A stretch of DNA of 64,000 nt. It comes from Actinokineospora fastidiosa. Its GTDB lineage: Bacteria > Actinomycetota > Actinomycetes > Mycobacteriales > Pseudonocardiaceae. Shown here piece by piece: positions 19,027 through 27,778 of the stretch. The stretch lies in the NCBI RefSeq assembly GCF_014648415.1, contig NZ_BMRB01000003.1:62001-126000 (forward strand), read 5' to 3'. The position numbers and the translations under genes are program-made. The notes under the pieces are model-generated. The model saw only the letters and a list, made by a program, of their open reading frames with translations, ran no database searches and had not been told where the DNA came from. Positions within the stretch are counted from its first letter, which is position 1, and every line of letters starts with the position of its first letter.

Positions 19027-19254
19027 GGCGACGAGGGCGTCGAGGGAGATGCCGAGAGCGCCTGCCAGGGCGGCCACGGTGAAGAACGCCGGGGTGGGGA
19101 CGCGGCCGCTCTCGATCTTGCGGAGCGTCTCCACCGGCACCCTCGCCTCGGCGGCGACCTCGGTCATGCTGCGCGGGCCCCGGGCCTCGCGGAGCATGCG
19201 GCCGAGGCGTTCGCCGCGCTCGCGCTCTTGGGCCGTCAGCGGTGGTCGCACCAT
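19006..19254 (-). CDS. Small XRE-type helix-turn-helix regulator
   Basis: 82 residues, almost entirely one Cro/CI-type DNA-binding domain: LGRMLREARGPRSMTEVAAEARVPVETLRKIESGR holds the five-helix core, with the recognition helix around VPVETLRKI. No ligand or toxin domain is attached. It is divergent from the map gene, with only 56 bp between starts, and that gap contains a 28-bp palindrome covering both promoters. It most likely represses itself and map. The pair is absent from the mycobacterial version of this locus. Confidence 0.85.
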   Translation of the reverse strand: MVRPPLTAQERERGERLGRMLREARGPRSMTEVAAEARVPVETLRKIESGRVPTPAFFTVAALAGALGISLDALVADQILTG

Positions 19255-19262
19255 GACCGTCG

Positions 19263-19309
19263 ATTGTACGGCCGGTTGACCGGGATAGGAATACCGGTAT
19301 TGTTATCCC
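19263..19309. promoter_or_regulatory. Shared promoter and 28-bp palindromic operator of the HTH-map divergon
   Basis: GGGATA-2 nt-AATACC/GGTATT-2 nt-TATCCC (19282-19309) is a perfect dyad apart from the 2-nt spacers and ends one base before the map ATG. For map, TTGACC (19276-19281) can act as a -35, with a -10-like TGTTAT (19301-19306) inside the operator, implying a nearly leaderless mRNA. For the HTH gene, TACAAT (minus strand, 19268-19263) is a good -10. A bound repressor would block both. Confidence 0.75.
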
Positions 19310-19310
19310 T

Positions 19311-20075
19311 ATGATCGAGCTGAAGACCCCGGCGGAGATCTCCGCCATGCGCGCGGCGGGCGCGGTCGTGGCGGCAGCGCTGGCCGCTGTGCGCGCCGCC
19401 GCCACCGTGGGCACGACCCTGCTGGAACTCGACGACGTGGCCAGGGGCGTGCTGGCGGCGCACGGGGCGGGCTCGTCGTTCCTGGGCTACCGGCCGCAGT
19501 TCGCGCCGACGCCGTTCCCCGCGGTGCTGTGCACCTCGCTCAACGACGCCATCGTGCACGGCATCCCGGACAGGACCCGGCTGAGCGACGGCGACCTGCT
19601 CAGCATCGACTTCGGCGCGCACGTCGACGGCTGGCACGGCGACGCGGCGATGTCCTTCGTCGTCGGCACGCCCGACCCGACCGACACCGCCCTGGTCGAG
19701 GCGTCGGAGCGGGCGCTGGCCGCCGGGATCGCCGCGGCCGTGCCCGGCAACCGCATGGGCGACATCGCCCACGCCATCGGCGTCGTCGCCCGCGAGGCCG
19801 GCTACGGCATCCCGCCGGACTTCGGCGGCCACGGCATCGGCCGCGCCATGCACGAGTCCCCGTCCGTGCCCAACGAGGGCGACCCGGGACGCGGCATGCG
19901 GCTGCGGGAAGGGCTCGTGCTCGCGATCGAGCCGATGGTCCACAAAGGCGGGAGGGACCCGTACTACGTCGACGACGACGGCTGGACCCTGCGCACCCGC
20001 GACGGCAGCCGCGCCGCCCACTCCGAGCACACCGTCGCCATCACCGCAGACGGCCCGGTGATCCTCACCGCGTGA
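19311..20075 (+). CDS. map: Type I methionine aminopeptidase
   Basis: 254 residues, short type Ia form without the SH3-binding zinc-finger extension. Metal ligands are Asp100, Asp111, His174, Glu207 and Glu239, with the substrate His83 in IVHGIP. It removes the initiator Met from nascent proteins. Actinobacteria usually have housekeeping map copies elsewhere (for example beside secY-adk); this copy, paired with its own HTH regulator and a tight operator, looks like a regulated accessory paralogue. Its 3' end overlaps the convergent TPR gene by 112 bp. Confidence 0.92.
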   Translation: MIELKTPAEISAMRAAGAVVAAALAAVRAAATVGTTLLELDDVARGVLAAHGAGSSFLGYRPQFAPTPFPAVLCTSLNDAIVHGIPDRTRLSDGDLLSIDFGAHVDGWHGDAAMSFVVGTPDPTDTALVEASERALAAGIAAAVPGNRMGDIAHAIGVVAREAGYGIPPDFGGHGIGRAMHESPSVPNEGDPGRGMRLREGLVLAIEPMVHKGGRDPYYVDDDGWTLRTRDGSRAAHSEHTVAITADGPVILTA

Positions 20076-20830
20076 GCCCGGACGATCGCGTCCGTGCGGG
20101 TGGAGCCGACGGCGCGGTAGTACGGCAGCACCGCCGTCAGGGTGTCCTCCGCGTCCCGCCGCGCCCCGGCCCTGGCCTGGGCGCCGAGGAGCGCGGCGAG
20201 GTGCAGGTAGCGGCGGCGCACCTGGTCGGCGGGCACCAGCTCGGCGGCGGCGTGGAACAGGTCGGCCGCGCGCGCCCAGTCGCCCGCGTGCCCGTGGACC
20301 ATCGCCTCGTGCCAGGCCAGCTCGGGGTCGTCGATCCACCACGTCCACGCCGGGTCGTCGTCCCGGACGCCGTCGAGGTAGCGGGACCGCACCCGGGCGA
20401 ACAGCCGGGGCGCGTCCCGGTCGCCCGCCAGCGCCCGCGCGCGGGCCTCGCGGAGCCGGAACAACGCCTCCAGCCGCGGTGAGAGCGGGCCGGAGAGCAC
20501 CTGTCCGATGATGTCCAGCGCCGCGCGCGGCCTGCCGACATACCCGGCGTGCAGGGCCATGTTCTGCAGGGTGAGCAGTTCGACAGCGCGGTCACCGGCC
20601 CGCCGCGACAGCCGCAGCGCCGCCCGGTTGACCCGCTCGGCCAGCCGGTGCCTGCCCGCGTCGAACAGCAGCCACCCGGTCACCTCGCCCAGCTCGCCCG
20701 CCGCAGCCATGGCGTCGCGGCCGTGGACGGGGGCGGACCGGAACGCGCGCAGCGCCCGGGCGGCGGTGCGGTCGCCCCCGACTCGGGCGTCGAGGGCGAC
20801 CAGCGCGCGGATGGTCTCGCGGACCTCCAC
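19964..20830 (-). pseudogene. TPR-type regulator remnant lacking its N-terminal DNA-binding domain
   Basis: The 288-residue frame matches the helical repeat region of large actinobacterial XRE-TPR regulators (landmarks AELGEVTGWLLFDAGR, SPRLEALFRLREARA, DPAWTWWIDDPELAWHE). Such proteins start with a helix-turn-helix of roughly 100 residues that is missing here: the frame opens with GTG directly after the kinase stop codon. The final 36 or so residues are antisense to map and do not look like the family, so the C-terminus also seems replaced. It may still be translated with the upstream kinase, but probably as a non-DNA-binding fragment. This interpretation rests on recalled family architecture. 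Confidence 0.6.
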
Positions 20831-21871
<1,041 letters not shown>

Positions 21872-21937
21872 TCACTGTTCGACACTACCGGGGCGTACGC
21901 CTATCACCAGCCGTGCGAACGTGCTTAGTGTGCCGGA

Positions 21938-22105
21938 ATGAGCACTCTGGAACCGGAGAACATCGGCGAGTTGATCGCCGACTGCGCGGCCATCCCCGCA
22001 GCCCTCACCGAGGCAGGCGTCGCCGAGGCGGCCGGGCCGCACGCGCCGTGGGCGGTCGACGAGCGGTGCGCGGCCCAGGTCGAGGGCATGGAGTCCTACA
22101 TCTGA
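21938..22105 (+). CDS. Small hypothetical protein, 55 residues
   Basis: The frame starts ATG AGC ACT and encodes a 55-residue acidic, Ala/Glu-rich protein with two Cys and the C-terminus EGMESYI. Third positions are mostly G or C, as in real genes here. A strong terminator hairpin begins 7 bp after the stop, supporting a genuine transcript. It resembles no family I recognise. The leader is short and a TAGTGT box lies about 7 bp before the ATG, suggesting a leaderless mRNA. It is divergent from the kinase gene. A small regulatory or precursor peptide is possible but unsupported. Confidence 0.55.
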   Translation: MSTLEPENIGELIADCAAIPAALTEAGVAEAAGPHAPWAVDERCAAQVEGMESYI

Positions 22106-22111
22106 GCACGC

Positions 22112-22146
22112 GAGAAGGGCCGTGACGTGGCGTCACGGCCCTTCTC
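22112..22146. terminator. Bidirectional terminator between the small ORF and the Fe-S carrier gene
   Basis: A perfect 16-bp stem (22112-22127 with 22131-22146) with a 3-nt loop lies between two convergent stops, 7 bp from one and 9 bp from the other. Confidence 0.85.
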
Positions 22147-22154
22147 GGTCGGGG

Positions 22155-22517
22155 TCAGTTGAAGGAGTCCCCGCAGGCGCAGGAGCCGGTGGCCTGCGGG
22201 TTGTCGATCGTGAAGCCCTGCTTCTCGATCGTGTCGACGAAGTCGATGACCGCGCCCTGGACGTACGGCGCGCTCATGCGGTCGACGGCCACCTTCAGGC
22301 CGCCGAAGTCCTTCATCAGGTCGCCGTCCAGCGTGCGCTCGTCGAAGAAGAGCTGGTAGCGCAGACCCGCGCACCCGCCGGGCTGCACCGCGATGCGCAG
22401 GTGCATGTCGTCGCGGCCCTCCTGGTCGAGCAGGGCCTTGGCCTTGGTGGCGGCGGCGTCGGTCAGCTCGACACCGTGGGTGGCGTCCTCGGTGCTGTTC
22501 TGCTGAGCGGTCGTCAT
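22155..22517 (-). CDS. erpA: A-type iron-sulfur cluster carrier (HesB/IscA/ErpA family)
   Basis: 120 residues with the three conserved cysteines Cys49 (GGCAGL), Cys113 and Cys115 (GSCACG) that hold a [2Fe-2S] or [4Fe-4S] cluster for transfer to target enzymes. Clients in this window could include LipA, the Rieske protein and others. It corresponds to Rv2204c in conserved order. ATG at 22517. The gene is monocistronic, with the glycerate kinase gene upstream of it and a strong terminator downstream. Confidence 0.93.
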   Translation of the reverse strand: MTTAQQNSTEDATHGVELTDAAATKAKALLDQEGRDDMHLRIAVQPGGCAGLRYQLFFDERTLDGDLMKDFGGLKVAVDRMSAPYVQGAVIDFVDTIEKQGFTIDNPQATGSCACGDSFN

Positions 22518-22625
22518 CGTTCTCCCTCGGACAGGTCCGGTACACCCGTCTTAACAGCGTACGCGCAGGCTTTGTTCCCCATGGTGACACAGCCATGCGG
22601 CTGCCGGGCAAGTGCGCATCGCCAC

Positions 22626-23726
22626 TCACCGCCACTGACGGGCGACGTGTTCGGCCAGGTCGGCGAGGGTTCCGGCGGGGTCGGCCATGGCGGCGGCCAC
22701 GGATCCGGCGTGCTCGGCCACGGCGTGCACCTCGGAGATGCCCACGGCCGCTGCCCTGGTGCGGCCGACGCTGGCCTGGCCGGCCAGGGCCAGGCACGGC
22801 ACCCCGCGCTCGGCGGCGGCCTCGGCCACGCCGGTCACCAGCTTGCCGCGCAGGGACTGCCAGTCGAGGCTGCCCTCCCCGGTGATCACCAGCCCGGCCC
22901 CGGCCACGGCGGCGTCCAGGCCGGTCGCGCTGCGGACCAGCCCGGCGCCGGACGCGCGGGCCCCGCCGAGAGCCAGGATGGCCGCGCCGAGGCCGCCCGC
23001 GGCGCCCGCGCCGTCCTCGTCGGCGACCGGTTCGCGCCAGGCGGCCAGGACGTCAGCCCATCGGGCGAGGCCCGCCTCCAGCCGTTCGACCGCGGCTGGA
23101 TCGGCGCCCTTCTGCGGCCCGAAGGTCGCGGCGGCGCCGTGCTGCCCGAGCAGGGGGTTGGTGACGTCCGTTGCGGCGATGATCTCGGGAAGGCCGTCCA
23201 CGCCGCCGTCGATGCGCGCGCAGCGGGCCAGCGCGGTCCCGCCGGGGGGCAGCGGCGTGCCGTCCTCGGCGACGGCGACCGCGCCCAGGGCGGCCAGCAT
23301 CCCCGCGCCGCCGTCGGTGGTGGCCGAGCCGCCCAGGCCGATGACCGCCCTGCGGTGGCCGCGCGCGGCGGCCAGCAGCTCGCCGACGCCGCGGGTGGTC
23401 ACGGTCTCGCAGACAAGCGGACGCCGGTCCTTGGGCACCAGGTGCAGCCCGCACGCCTCGGCGGACTCGATGTAGGCGATGTCGTCGTGGCTCAGCCAGG
23501 TGGCGGTGACCGGTTCGCCCAGCGGCCCGGTGACGGTCTCGGTGCGCAGGGTCCCGCCGAGCGCGGTGTGCAGCACCTCGACGAACCCGGGGCCGCCGTC
23601 GGCCAGCGGGCGCAGGACCAGGTCGTGGTCGGGAGCGCCGCGGCGCCATCCGTCCGCGATCGCCGACGCGGCCTCGGCCGCGGTCAGCGTGCCGCCGAAG
23701 CAGTCGGGGGCTATGACGACTCGCAC
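22626..23726 (-). CDS. Glycerate kinase (type II, GlxK/GarK family)
   Basis: About 366 residues from GTG 23726, which gives the expected N-terminus MRVVIAPDCFGGTLTAAEAA; an ATG four codons upstream (23738) is possible. Family landmarks are PLADGGPGFVEVL, GLGGSATTDGGAGMLAALG and VITGEGSLDWQSLRGK. It phosphorylates glycerate, linking glyoxylate/hydroxypyruvate metabolism to glycolysis; the 2-hydroxyacid dehydrogenase at 12951-13931 could supply its substrate. It corresponds to Rv2205c in the conserved block. Divergent from the DUF3043 gene with a 45-bp gap. Confidence 0.9.
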   Translation of the reverse strand: MRVVIAPDCFGGTLTAAEAASAIADGWRRGAPDHDLVLRPLADGGPGFVEVLHTALGGTLRTETVTGPLGEPVTATWLSHDDIAYIESAEACGLHLVPKDRRPLVCETVTTRGVGELLAAARGHRRAVIGLGGSATTDGGAGMLAALGAVAVAEDGTPLPPGGTALARCARIDGGVDGLPEIIAATDVTNPLLGQHGAAATFGPQKGADPAAVERLEAGLARWADVLAAWREPVADEDGAGAAGGLGAAILALGGARASGAGLVRSATGLDAAVAGAGLVITGEGSLDWQSLRGKLVTGVAEAAAERGVPCLALAGQASVGRTRAAAVGISEVHAVAEHAGSVAAAMADPAGTLADLAEHVARQWR

Positions 23727-23771
23727 AAGCCGGAGCATAGCGATCAACGCGGTTGTCTTACCCTTGTCGTC

Positions 23772-24422
23772 GTGAGGTTCCTTCGCCGCAACTCGACGAC
23801 CGACTCCGCCGACCAGGCCGAGGAGTCGGCCGTCACCGTCGGCGAGGACCCGTTGCCCAAGGGCTACACCCCCGGCAAGGGCCGCGCCACGCCCAAGCGC
23901 AACGAGACCGTGCGCAAGCGCGGCCCGGTCGCGCCCCCGCCGAAGACGACCCGCGAGGCCATCAAGCGCTCGCGCGGGTCGAAGGACCAGCGCAAGGAGC
24001 TGGCGGCCAAGCGCCGCGAGCAGCGCCTGCAGCAGCGCGAGCGCATGATGGCTGGCGACGACAAGTACCTGATGCCGCGCGACCGCGGCCCGGTCAAGGC
24101 CTACATCCGCGACCTCGTGGACTCCCGCCGCAACCTGCTGGGCCTGTTCATGCCGCTGGCGGTCGTGGTGTTCGTGGCGCTGCTGTTCCCGTCGCCGCTC
24201 GTGCAGTACTACGCGACCCTGGTCTGCCTGCTGATGCTCGTGGCGATGATCGGCGAGGCGATCCTGAACGGGCGGCGGGTCACCAAGCAGGTCCGGGCGA
24301 AGTTCCCCAAGGAGCACGTGCGCGGCTTCGGCGTCGGCTGGTACGCCTTCGTGCGCGCCACGCAGCTGCGCAGGCTGCGCGTCCCCAAGCCCCGGGTGCG
24401 CCCGGGCGACGCGGTGCGCTGA
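23772..24422 (+). CDS. DUF3043 membrane protein
   Basis: 216 residues from a GTG. The N-terminal 110 residues are basic and hydrophilic (KGYTPGKGRATPKRNE, then TTREAIKRSRGSKDQRKELAAK), followed by two membrane helices (about 125-145 and 148-168) and a basic C-terminus. This layout defines the actinobacterial DUF3043 family (Rv2206 in the same place). The function is unknown; the repeated Lys/Arg clusters suggest contact with nucleic acid or ribosomes at the membrane, which is inference. Confidence 0.88.
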   Translation: MRFLRRNSTTDSADQAEESAVTVGEDPLPKGYTPGKGRATPKRNETVRKRGPVAPPPKTTREAIKRSRGSKDQRKELAAKRREQRLQQRERMMAGDDKYLMPRDRGPVKAYIRDLVDSRRNLLGLFMPLAVVVFVALLFPSPLVQYYATLVCLLMLVAMIGEAILNGRRVTKQVRAKFPKEHVRGFGVGWYAFVRATQLRRLRVPKPRVRPGDAVR

Positions 24423-24442
24423 CCGAACCCCCTGGTCACACT

Positions 24443-24461
24443 GTTCGTTAGCAGGACGAAC
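24443..24461. promoter_or_regulatory. Inverted repeat in the aldo/keto reductase promoter
   Basis: GTTCGT-7 nt-ACGAAC lies 12 bp upstream of the ATG at 24474 and directly abuts a -10-like TATGCT (24462-24467). Its position fits an operator for a dimeric regulator. No regulator gene is adjacent except the downstream MarR gene. Confidence 0.5.
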
Positions 24462-24473
24462 TATGCTGGGCGC

Positions 24474-25463
24474 ATGGAGTTTCGTCGCCTTGGCCGCAGC
24501 GGCCTGAACGTCAGTGAGATCTCGTACGGCAACTGGCTCACCCACGGCTCCCAGGTCGAGGAGGATGCCGCGCACGCCTGCGTGAAGGCGGCGCTGGACG
24601 CGGGCATCACGACCTTCGACACCGCCGACGTCTACGCCAACACCAAGGCCGAGGCCGTCCTCGGCCGGGCGCTGAAGGGGCAGCGCCGGGAGAGCCTGGA
24701 GATCTTCACCAAGGTCTTCTGGCCCACCGGCCCCGGCGGCCCGAACGACCGGGGGCTGGGCCGCAAGCACATCATGGAGTCCGCGCACGCCTCGCTGCGC
24801 AGGCTCGACACCGACTACGTCGACCTCTACCAGGCGCACCGGTTCGACCGGACCGTGCCGCTGGAGGAGACGATGCTCGCCTTCGCCGACCTCGTGCGGC
24901 AGGGCAAGGTCCTCTACGTCGGCGTCTCGGAGTGGAACGCCGAGCAGATCACCCGCGGCGCCGCGCTGGCCCGCGAGCTGAACGTGCCGCTGATCTCCAG
25001 CCAGCCGCAGTACTCGATGCTGTGGCGGGTCATCGAGTCCCAGGTCGTGCCCACCTGCGAGCGCGAGGGCATCTCGCAGATCGTCTGGTCGCCGATCGCC
25101 CAGGGCGTGCTGACCGGCAAGTACCAGCCGGGCGCCGAGCCGCCGGCGGGCTCCCGCGCCACCGACGAGGCAGGCGGCAAGAACATGATCTCCCGCTGGC
25201 TGCGCGACGACGTGCTGACCGCGGTGCAGAACCTGCGCCCGCTGGCCGACGAGGCCGGGCTGTCGCTGGCCCAGCTGGCCATCGCCTGGGTCCTGCAGAA
25301 CCCGAACGTCGCCTCCGCCATCATCGGCGCGTCGCGGCCGGAGCAGGTCACCGAGAACGTCAAGGCCGCGGGCGTCAAGCTCGACGCCGACCTGATGGCC
25401 AAGATCGACGAGGTCCTCGCGGGCGTCGTCGAGACCGACCCGATGCTGACCGTCACGCCCTGA
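24474..25463 (+). CDS. Aldo/keto reductase (AKR, potassium-channel beta-subunit-like)
   Basis: 329 residues of the TIM-barrel AKR family. The N-terminus MEFRRLGRSGLNVSEISYG, the catalytic Asp/Tyr in FDTADVYANTKAEAVLG, Lys in TKVFWP and His in YQAHRFDRT are all present, with the NADPH-binding C-terminal IIGASRPEQVTENVKA. It reduces aldehydes or ketones with NADPH; the substrate is unknown. It resembles the AKR12/14-type oxidoreductases annotated as Kv-beta-like. Monocistronic, with its own terminator. Confidence 0.92.
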   Translation: MEFRRLGRSGLNVSEISYGNWLTHGSQVEEDAAHACVKAALDAGITTFDTADVYANTKAEAVLGRALKGQRRESLEIFTKVFWPTGPGGPNDRGLGRKHIMESAHASLRRLDTDYVDLYQAHRFDRTVPLEETMLAFADLVRQGKVLYVGVSEWNAEQITRGAALARELNVPLISSQPQYSMLWRVIESQVVPTCEREGISQIVWSPIAQGVLTGKYQPGAEPPAGSRATDEAGGKNMISRWLRDDVLTAVQNLRPLADEAGLSLAQLAIAWVLQNPNVASAIIGASRPEQVTENVKAAGVKLDADLMAKIDEVLAGVVETDPMLTVTP

Positions 25464-25477
25464 CGCCGGACGCCGCG

Positions 25478-25508
25478 ATGCCCCGCCGCCCCCTGGACGG
25501 CGGGGCAT
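25478..25508 (+). terminator. Intrinsic terminator after the aldo/keto reductase
   Basis: An 11-bp perfect stem (25478-25488 with 25498-25508) with a 9-nt loop runs directly into TTTCGTTCT, so a partial U-tract is present. It lies 14 bp past the stop. Confidence 0.8.
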
Positions 25509-25559
25509 TTCGTTCTCTTGCGGATAATCCCGCGCTGGACCGGTAACTAGACTGGGGCC

Positions 25560-26048
25560 ATGTCCGCACTGGCCCCCGCGCGCGCCGAATCCGACCTGTC
25601 CTTCCTCCTGGACCACACCGGGCACGTGCTGCGCACCCGGATGGCGGCGGCGCTCGCCGAGATCGGCCTGACCGCCCGCATGCACTGCGTGCTGGTCCAC
25701 GCCCTGGAGCAGGAGCGCACCCAGATCCAGCTGGCCGAGATCGGCGACATGGACAAGACGACGATGGTCGTCACCGTCGACGCGCTGGAGAAGGCGGGGC
25801 TGGCCGAGCGCAGGCCGTCGAGCACGGACCGGCGCGCGCGGATCATCGCGGTCACCGAGAAGGGCGCCGAGCTGGCCAAGCGGAGCCAGGCCATCGTCGA
25901 CGGCGTGCACCGGGCCGCCCTGGAGTCGCTGCCCACCAAGGACCGCCAAGCCCTGCTGCACGCACTGAACCTGCTGGTCAGCGGCCATCTGGCCGAGCCG
26001 GTCCCGGCTCCGGGCACGGCCCGGAGGGCGCGGGAGAGCACGAAGTAA
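25560..26048 (+). CDS. MarR-family transcriptional regulator
   Basis: 162 residues of winged-helix MarR type: IQLAEIGDMDKTTMVVTVDALEKAGLAERR is the recognition helix and turn, and SSTDRRARIIAVTEKG the wing with its conserved Asp-Arg-Arg. It is 73 bp upstream of an MFS exporter on the same strand, and a 20-bp near-palindrome lies between them. The usual model is ligand-relieved repression of the exporter and of itself. ATG at 25560. Confidence 0.92.
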   Translation: MSALAPARAESDLSFLLDHTGHVLRTRMAAALAEIGLTARMHCVLVHALEQERTQIQLAEIGDMDKTTMVVTVDALEKAGLAERRPSSTDRRARIIAVTEKGAELAKRSQAIVDGVHRAALESLPTKDRQALLHALNLLVSGHLAEPVPAPGTARRARESTK

Positions 26049-26066
26049 GTCCGCGAGAGATTGTCT

Positions 26067-26086
26067 GTAACGGAACTATCCGCTAC
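26067..26086. promoter_or_regulatory. Probable MarR operator upstream of the MFS exporter
   Basis: GTAACGGA-4 nt-TCCGCTAC, a dyad with one mismatch, lies 36-55 bp before the exporter ATG. Size and spacing fit a MarR dimer site. Confidence 0.55.
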
Positions 26087-26121
26087 GGTCGCTCCTGTCG
26101 TTCCCGGAACAGGAGAGACCC

Positions 26122-27555
26122 ATGACGTCCTCGCTCGACACCCCGCTGGGCACGCCCCGCGCCAACCGCTGGTCCGCGCTGGTCGTGCTGTCCTCGGCGG
26201 TGCTGATGACCATCCTCGACGGCAGCATCGTCACCGTCGCCATGCCCGCCATCCAGCGTGACCTCGGCTTCTCCCCCGCGGGCCTGAGCTGGACGGTCAA
26301 CGCCTACCTGATCGCGTTCGGCGGGCTGCTGCTGCTGGCCGGGCGGATCGGCGACCTGGTCGGCCGCAAGACGATGTTCCTGGCCGGGAACGCCGTGTTC
26401 ACCGCGGCGTCGCTGGTGGCTGGCGCGGCCGCCACGCCCGGCATGCTGATCGCCGCGCGGTTCCTCCAGGGCGCGGGCAGCGCGATGGCGTCCGCGGTGG
26501 TGCTCGGCATCCTGGTCACGCTGTTCACCGATCCGAGGGAGCGCGCGAAGGCGATCGGCGTCTTCAGCTTCACCGGGGCGGCGGGCGCGTCCATCGGCCA
26601 GGTGCTGGGCGGCGTCCTCACCGACGCGCTGAGCTGGCACTGGATCTTCCTCATCAACCTGCCGATCGGCGTGGCCACGGTCCTGCTGGCGGTCCGGGTG
26701 CTGCCGACCGACCGGGGCGCGGGCTGGTCGGCGGGCGCTGACGTGCTCGGCGCCGCGCTCGTCACCAGCGGCCTGATGCTCGGCATCTACACCGTGGTCA
26801 AGATCGAGCAGCACGGCCCGGCGGCGGCGCACACGCTCGGCCTCGGCGCGCTGTCGGTGGCGTTGCTGGCCGCGTTCGCCGTCCGTCAGGCGCGGGCCAG
26901 GACGCCGTTGATGCCGCTGCGGATCCTGCGGTCGCGCACGGTGGCGGGGGCGAACCTGGTGCAGGTCCTCACCCTGGCGGCGATGTTCGCGTTCCAGATC
27001 ATCGTCGCGCTCTACCTGCAGAAGGTGCTGGGCTACGGCGCGCTGGCCACCGGGCTGGCGATGCTGCCCGCGGCGGTCGCGATCGGCGGCGTGTCGCTGT
27101 TCGCCTCCGCCCGCCTGACCGCCCGGTTCGGCGAACGCGCCGTGCTGCTGGCCGGGTTGGCGCTGCTGGCGGGCGCGATGGTCAAGCTCGTCTCGGTCCC
27201 GGTGGACGCCGACTACGTCGCCGACCTGCTTCCGGTCATGCTGCTGATCGCGGGCGGCGGCCTGGTCCTGCCCGCGCTGGCCGCCCTGGGCATGTCCGAC
27301 GCGAAGCCGGACGACGCGGGCCTGGTGTCCGGGCTGTTCAACACCACCCAGCAGGTCGGCATGGCCGTGGGAGTCGCGGTGCTGTCCACTGTGGCCGCCG
27401 CCCGCACCGAGCGGGACCTGGCCGCAGGCCTCCCCGAGCCCGTCGCGCTCACCGCCGGCTACCAGGTGGCGTTCACGCTCGCCGCTGCCCTCCTCGCCGC
27501 CGCGTTCGTGGTCACGCTGACCGTCCTGCGCAAGTCCCCGCGCCCAACCGCCTGA
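26122..27555 (+). CDS. MFS multidrug exporter, DHA2 (14-TM, QacA/EmrB) family
   Basis: 477 residues with about 14 membrane helices. The motif GRIGDLVGRKTMFLAG between helices 2 and 3 is MFS motif A, and the motif C-like region GAAGASIGQVLGGVL in helix 5 marks a drug:proton antiporter. The N-terminal LDGSIVTVAMPAIQRDLGFS is typical of DHA2 members. A ribosome-binding site (AGGAGAG) precedes the ATG. It probably exports a toxic compound sensed by the MarR protein; the substrate is unknown. Confidence 0.92.
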   Translation: MTSSLDTPLGTPRANRWSALVVLSSAVLMTILDGSIVTVAMPAIQRDLGFSPAGLSWTVNAYLIAFGGLLLLAGRIGDLVGRKTMFLAGNAVFTAASLVAGAAATPGMLIAARFLQGAGSAMASAVVLGILVTLFTDPRERAKAIGVFSFTGAAGASIGQVLGGVLTDALSWHWIFLINLPIGVATVLLAVRVLPTDRGAGWSAGADVLGAALVTSGLMLGIYTVVKIEQHGPAAAHTLGLGALSVALLAAFAVRQARARTPLMPLRILRSRTVAGANLVQVLTLAAMFAFQIIVALYLQKVLGYGALATGLAMLPAAVAIGGVSLFASARLTARFGERAVLLAGLALLAGAMVKLVSVPVDADYVADLLPVMLLIAGGGLVLPALAALGMSDAKPDDAGLVSGLFNTTQQVGMAVGVAVLSTVAAARTERDLAAGLPEPVALTAGYQVAFTLAAALLAAAFVVTLTVLRKSPRPTA

Positions 27556-27586
27556 CGCCGTCGCGTGTGTCCACTGTGCTCCCCCG

Positions 27587-27778
27587 TCAGGGGGCGTGCA
27601 GGCTCATCGGGCCGTAGACGGTCTCCGTGTCGTCCATGAGGGTCACCTCGTCGACGCCCTGGTCGGCGAGGTCGCGCCAGTGCGCGGACAGCCACTCCTC
27701 GGCCGCGCCCTGGCCATCGAAGTTGTCGGAGGCGTCGCCCGAGGGGTGGTACCGCCAGAAGTAGGTCACGGTGGTCAA
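27587..27778 (-). CDS. Small hypothetical protein, about 63 residues
   Basis: A frame starting at TTG 27778 (GGAGG six bases upstream) or GTG 27769 encodes an aromatic, acidic protein with VTYFWRYHPSGDASDNFDG and EEWLSAHWRDLADQGVDE. The residue pattern looks like a real small folded protein. I do not recognise a family. Its start is only about 17 bp from the cobU start on the other strand, so promoters for one must lie within the other's reading frame. Confidence 0.55.
   Translation of the reverse strand: MTTVTYFWRYHPSGDASDNFDGQGAAEEWLSAHWRDLADQGVDEVTLMDDTETVYGPMSLHAP

Noticed and set aside
19006..20075. HTH-map pair as a toxin-antitoxin system
   Set aside because: The partner is a complete methionine aminopeptidase with all metal ligands; no toxin fold is present, and the divergent layout is not that of a TA operon.
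22626..25988. Very long open frame on the minus strand (over 1100 codons)
   Set aside because: The part beyond the glycerate kinase start is antisense to the DUF3043 and aldo/keto reductase genes and has the low-complexity Arg/Gly/Ala/His composition typical of shadow frames in GC-rich DNA.
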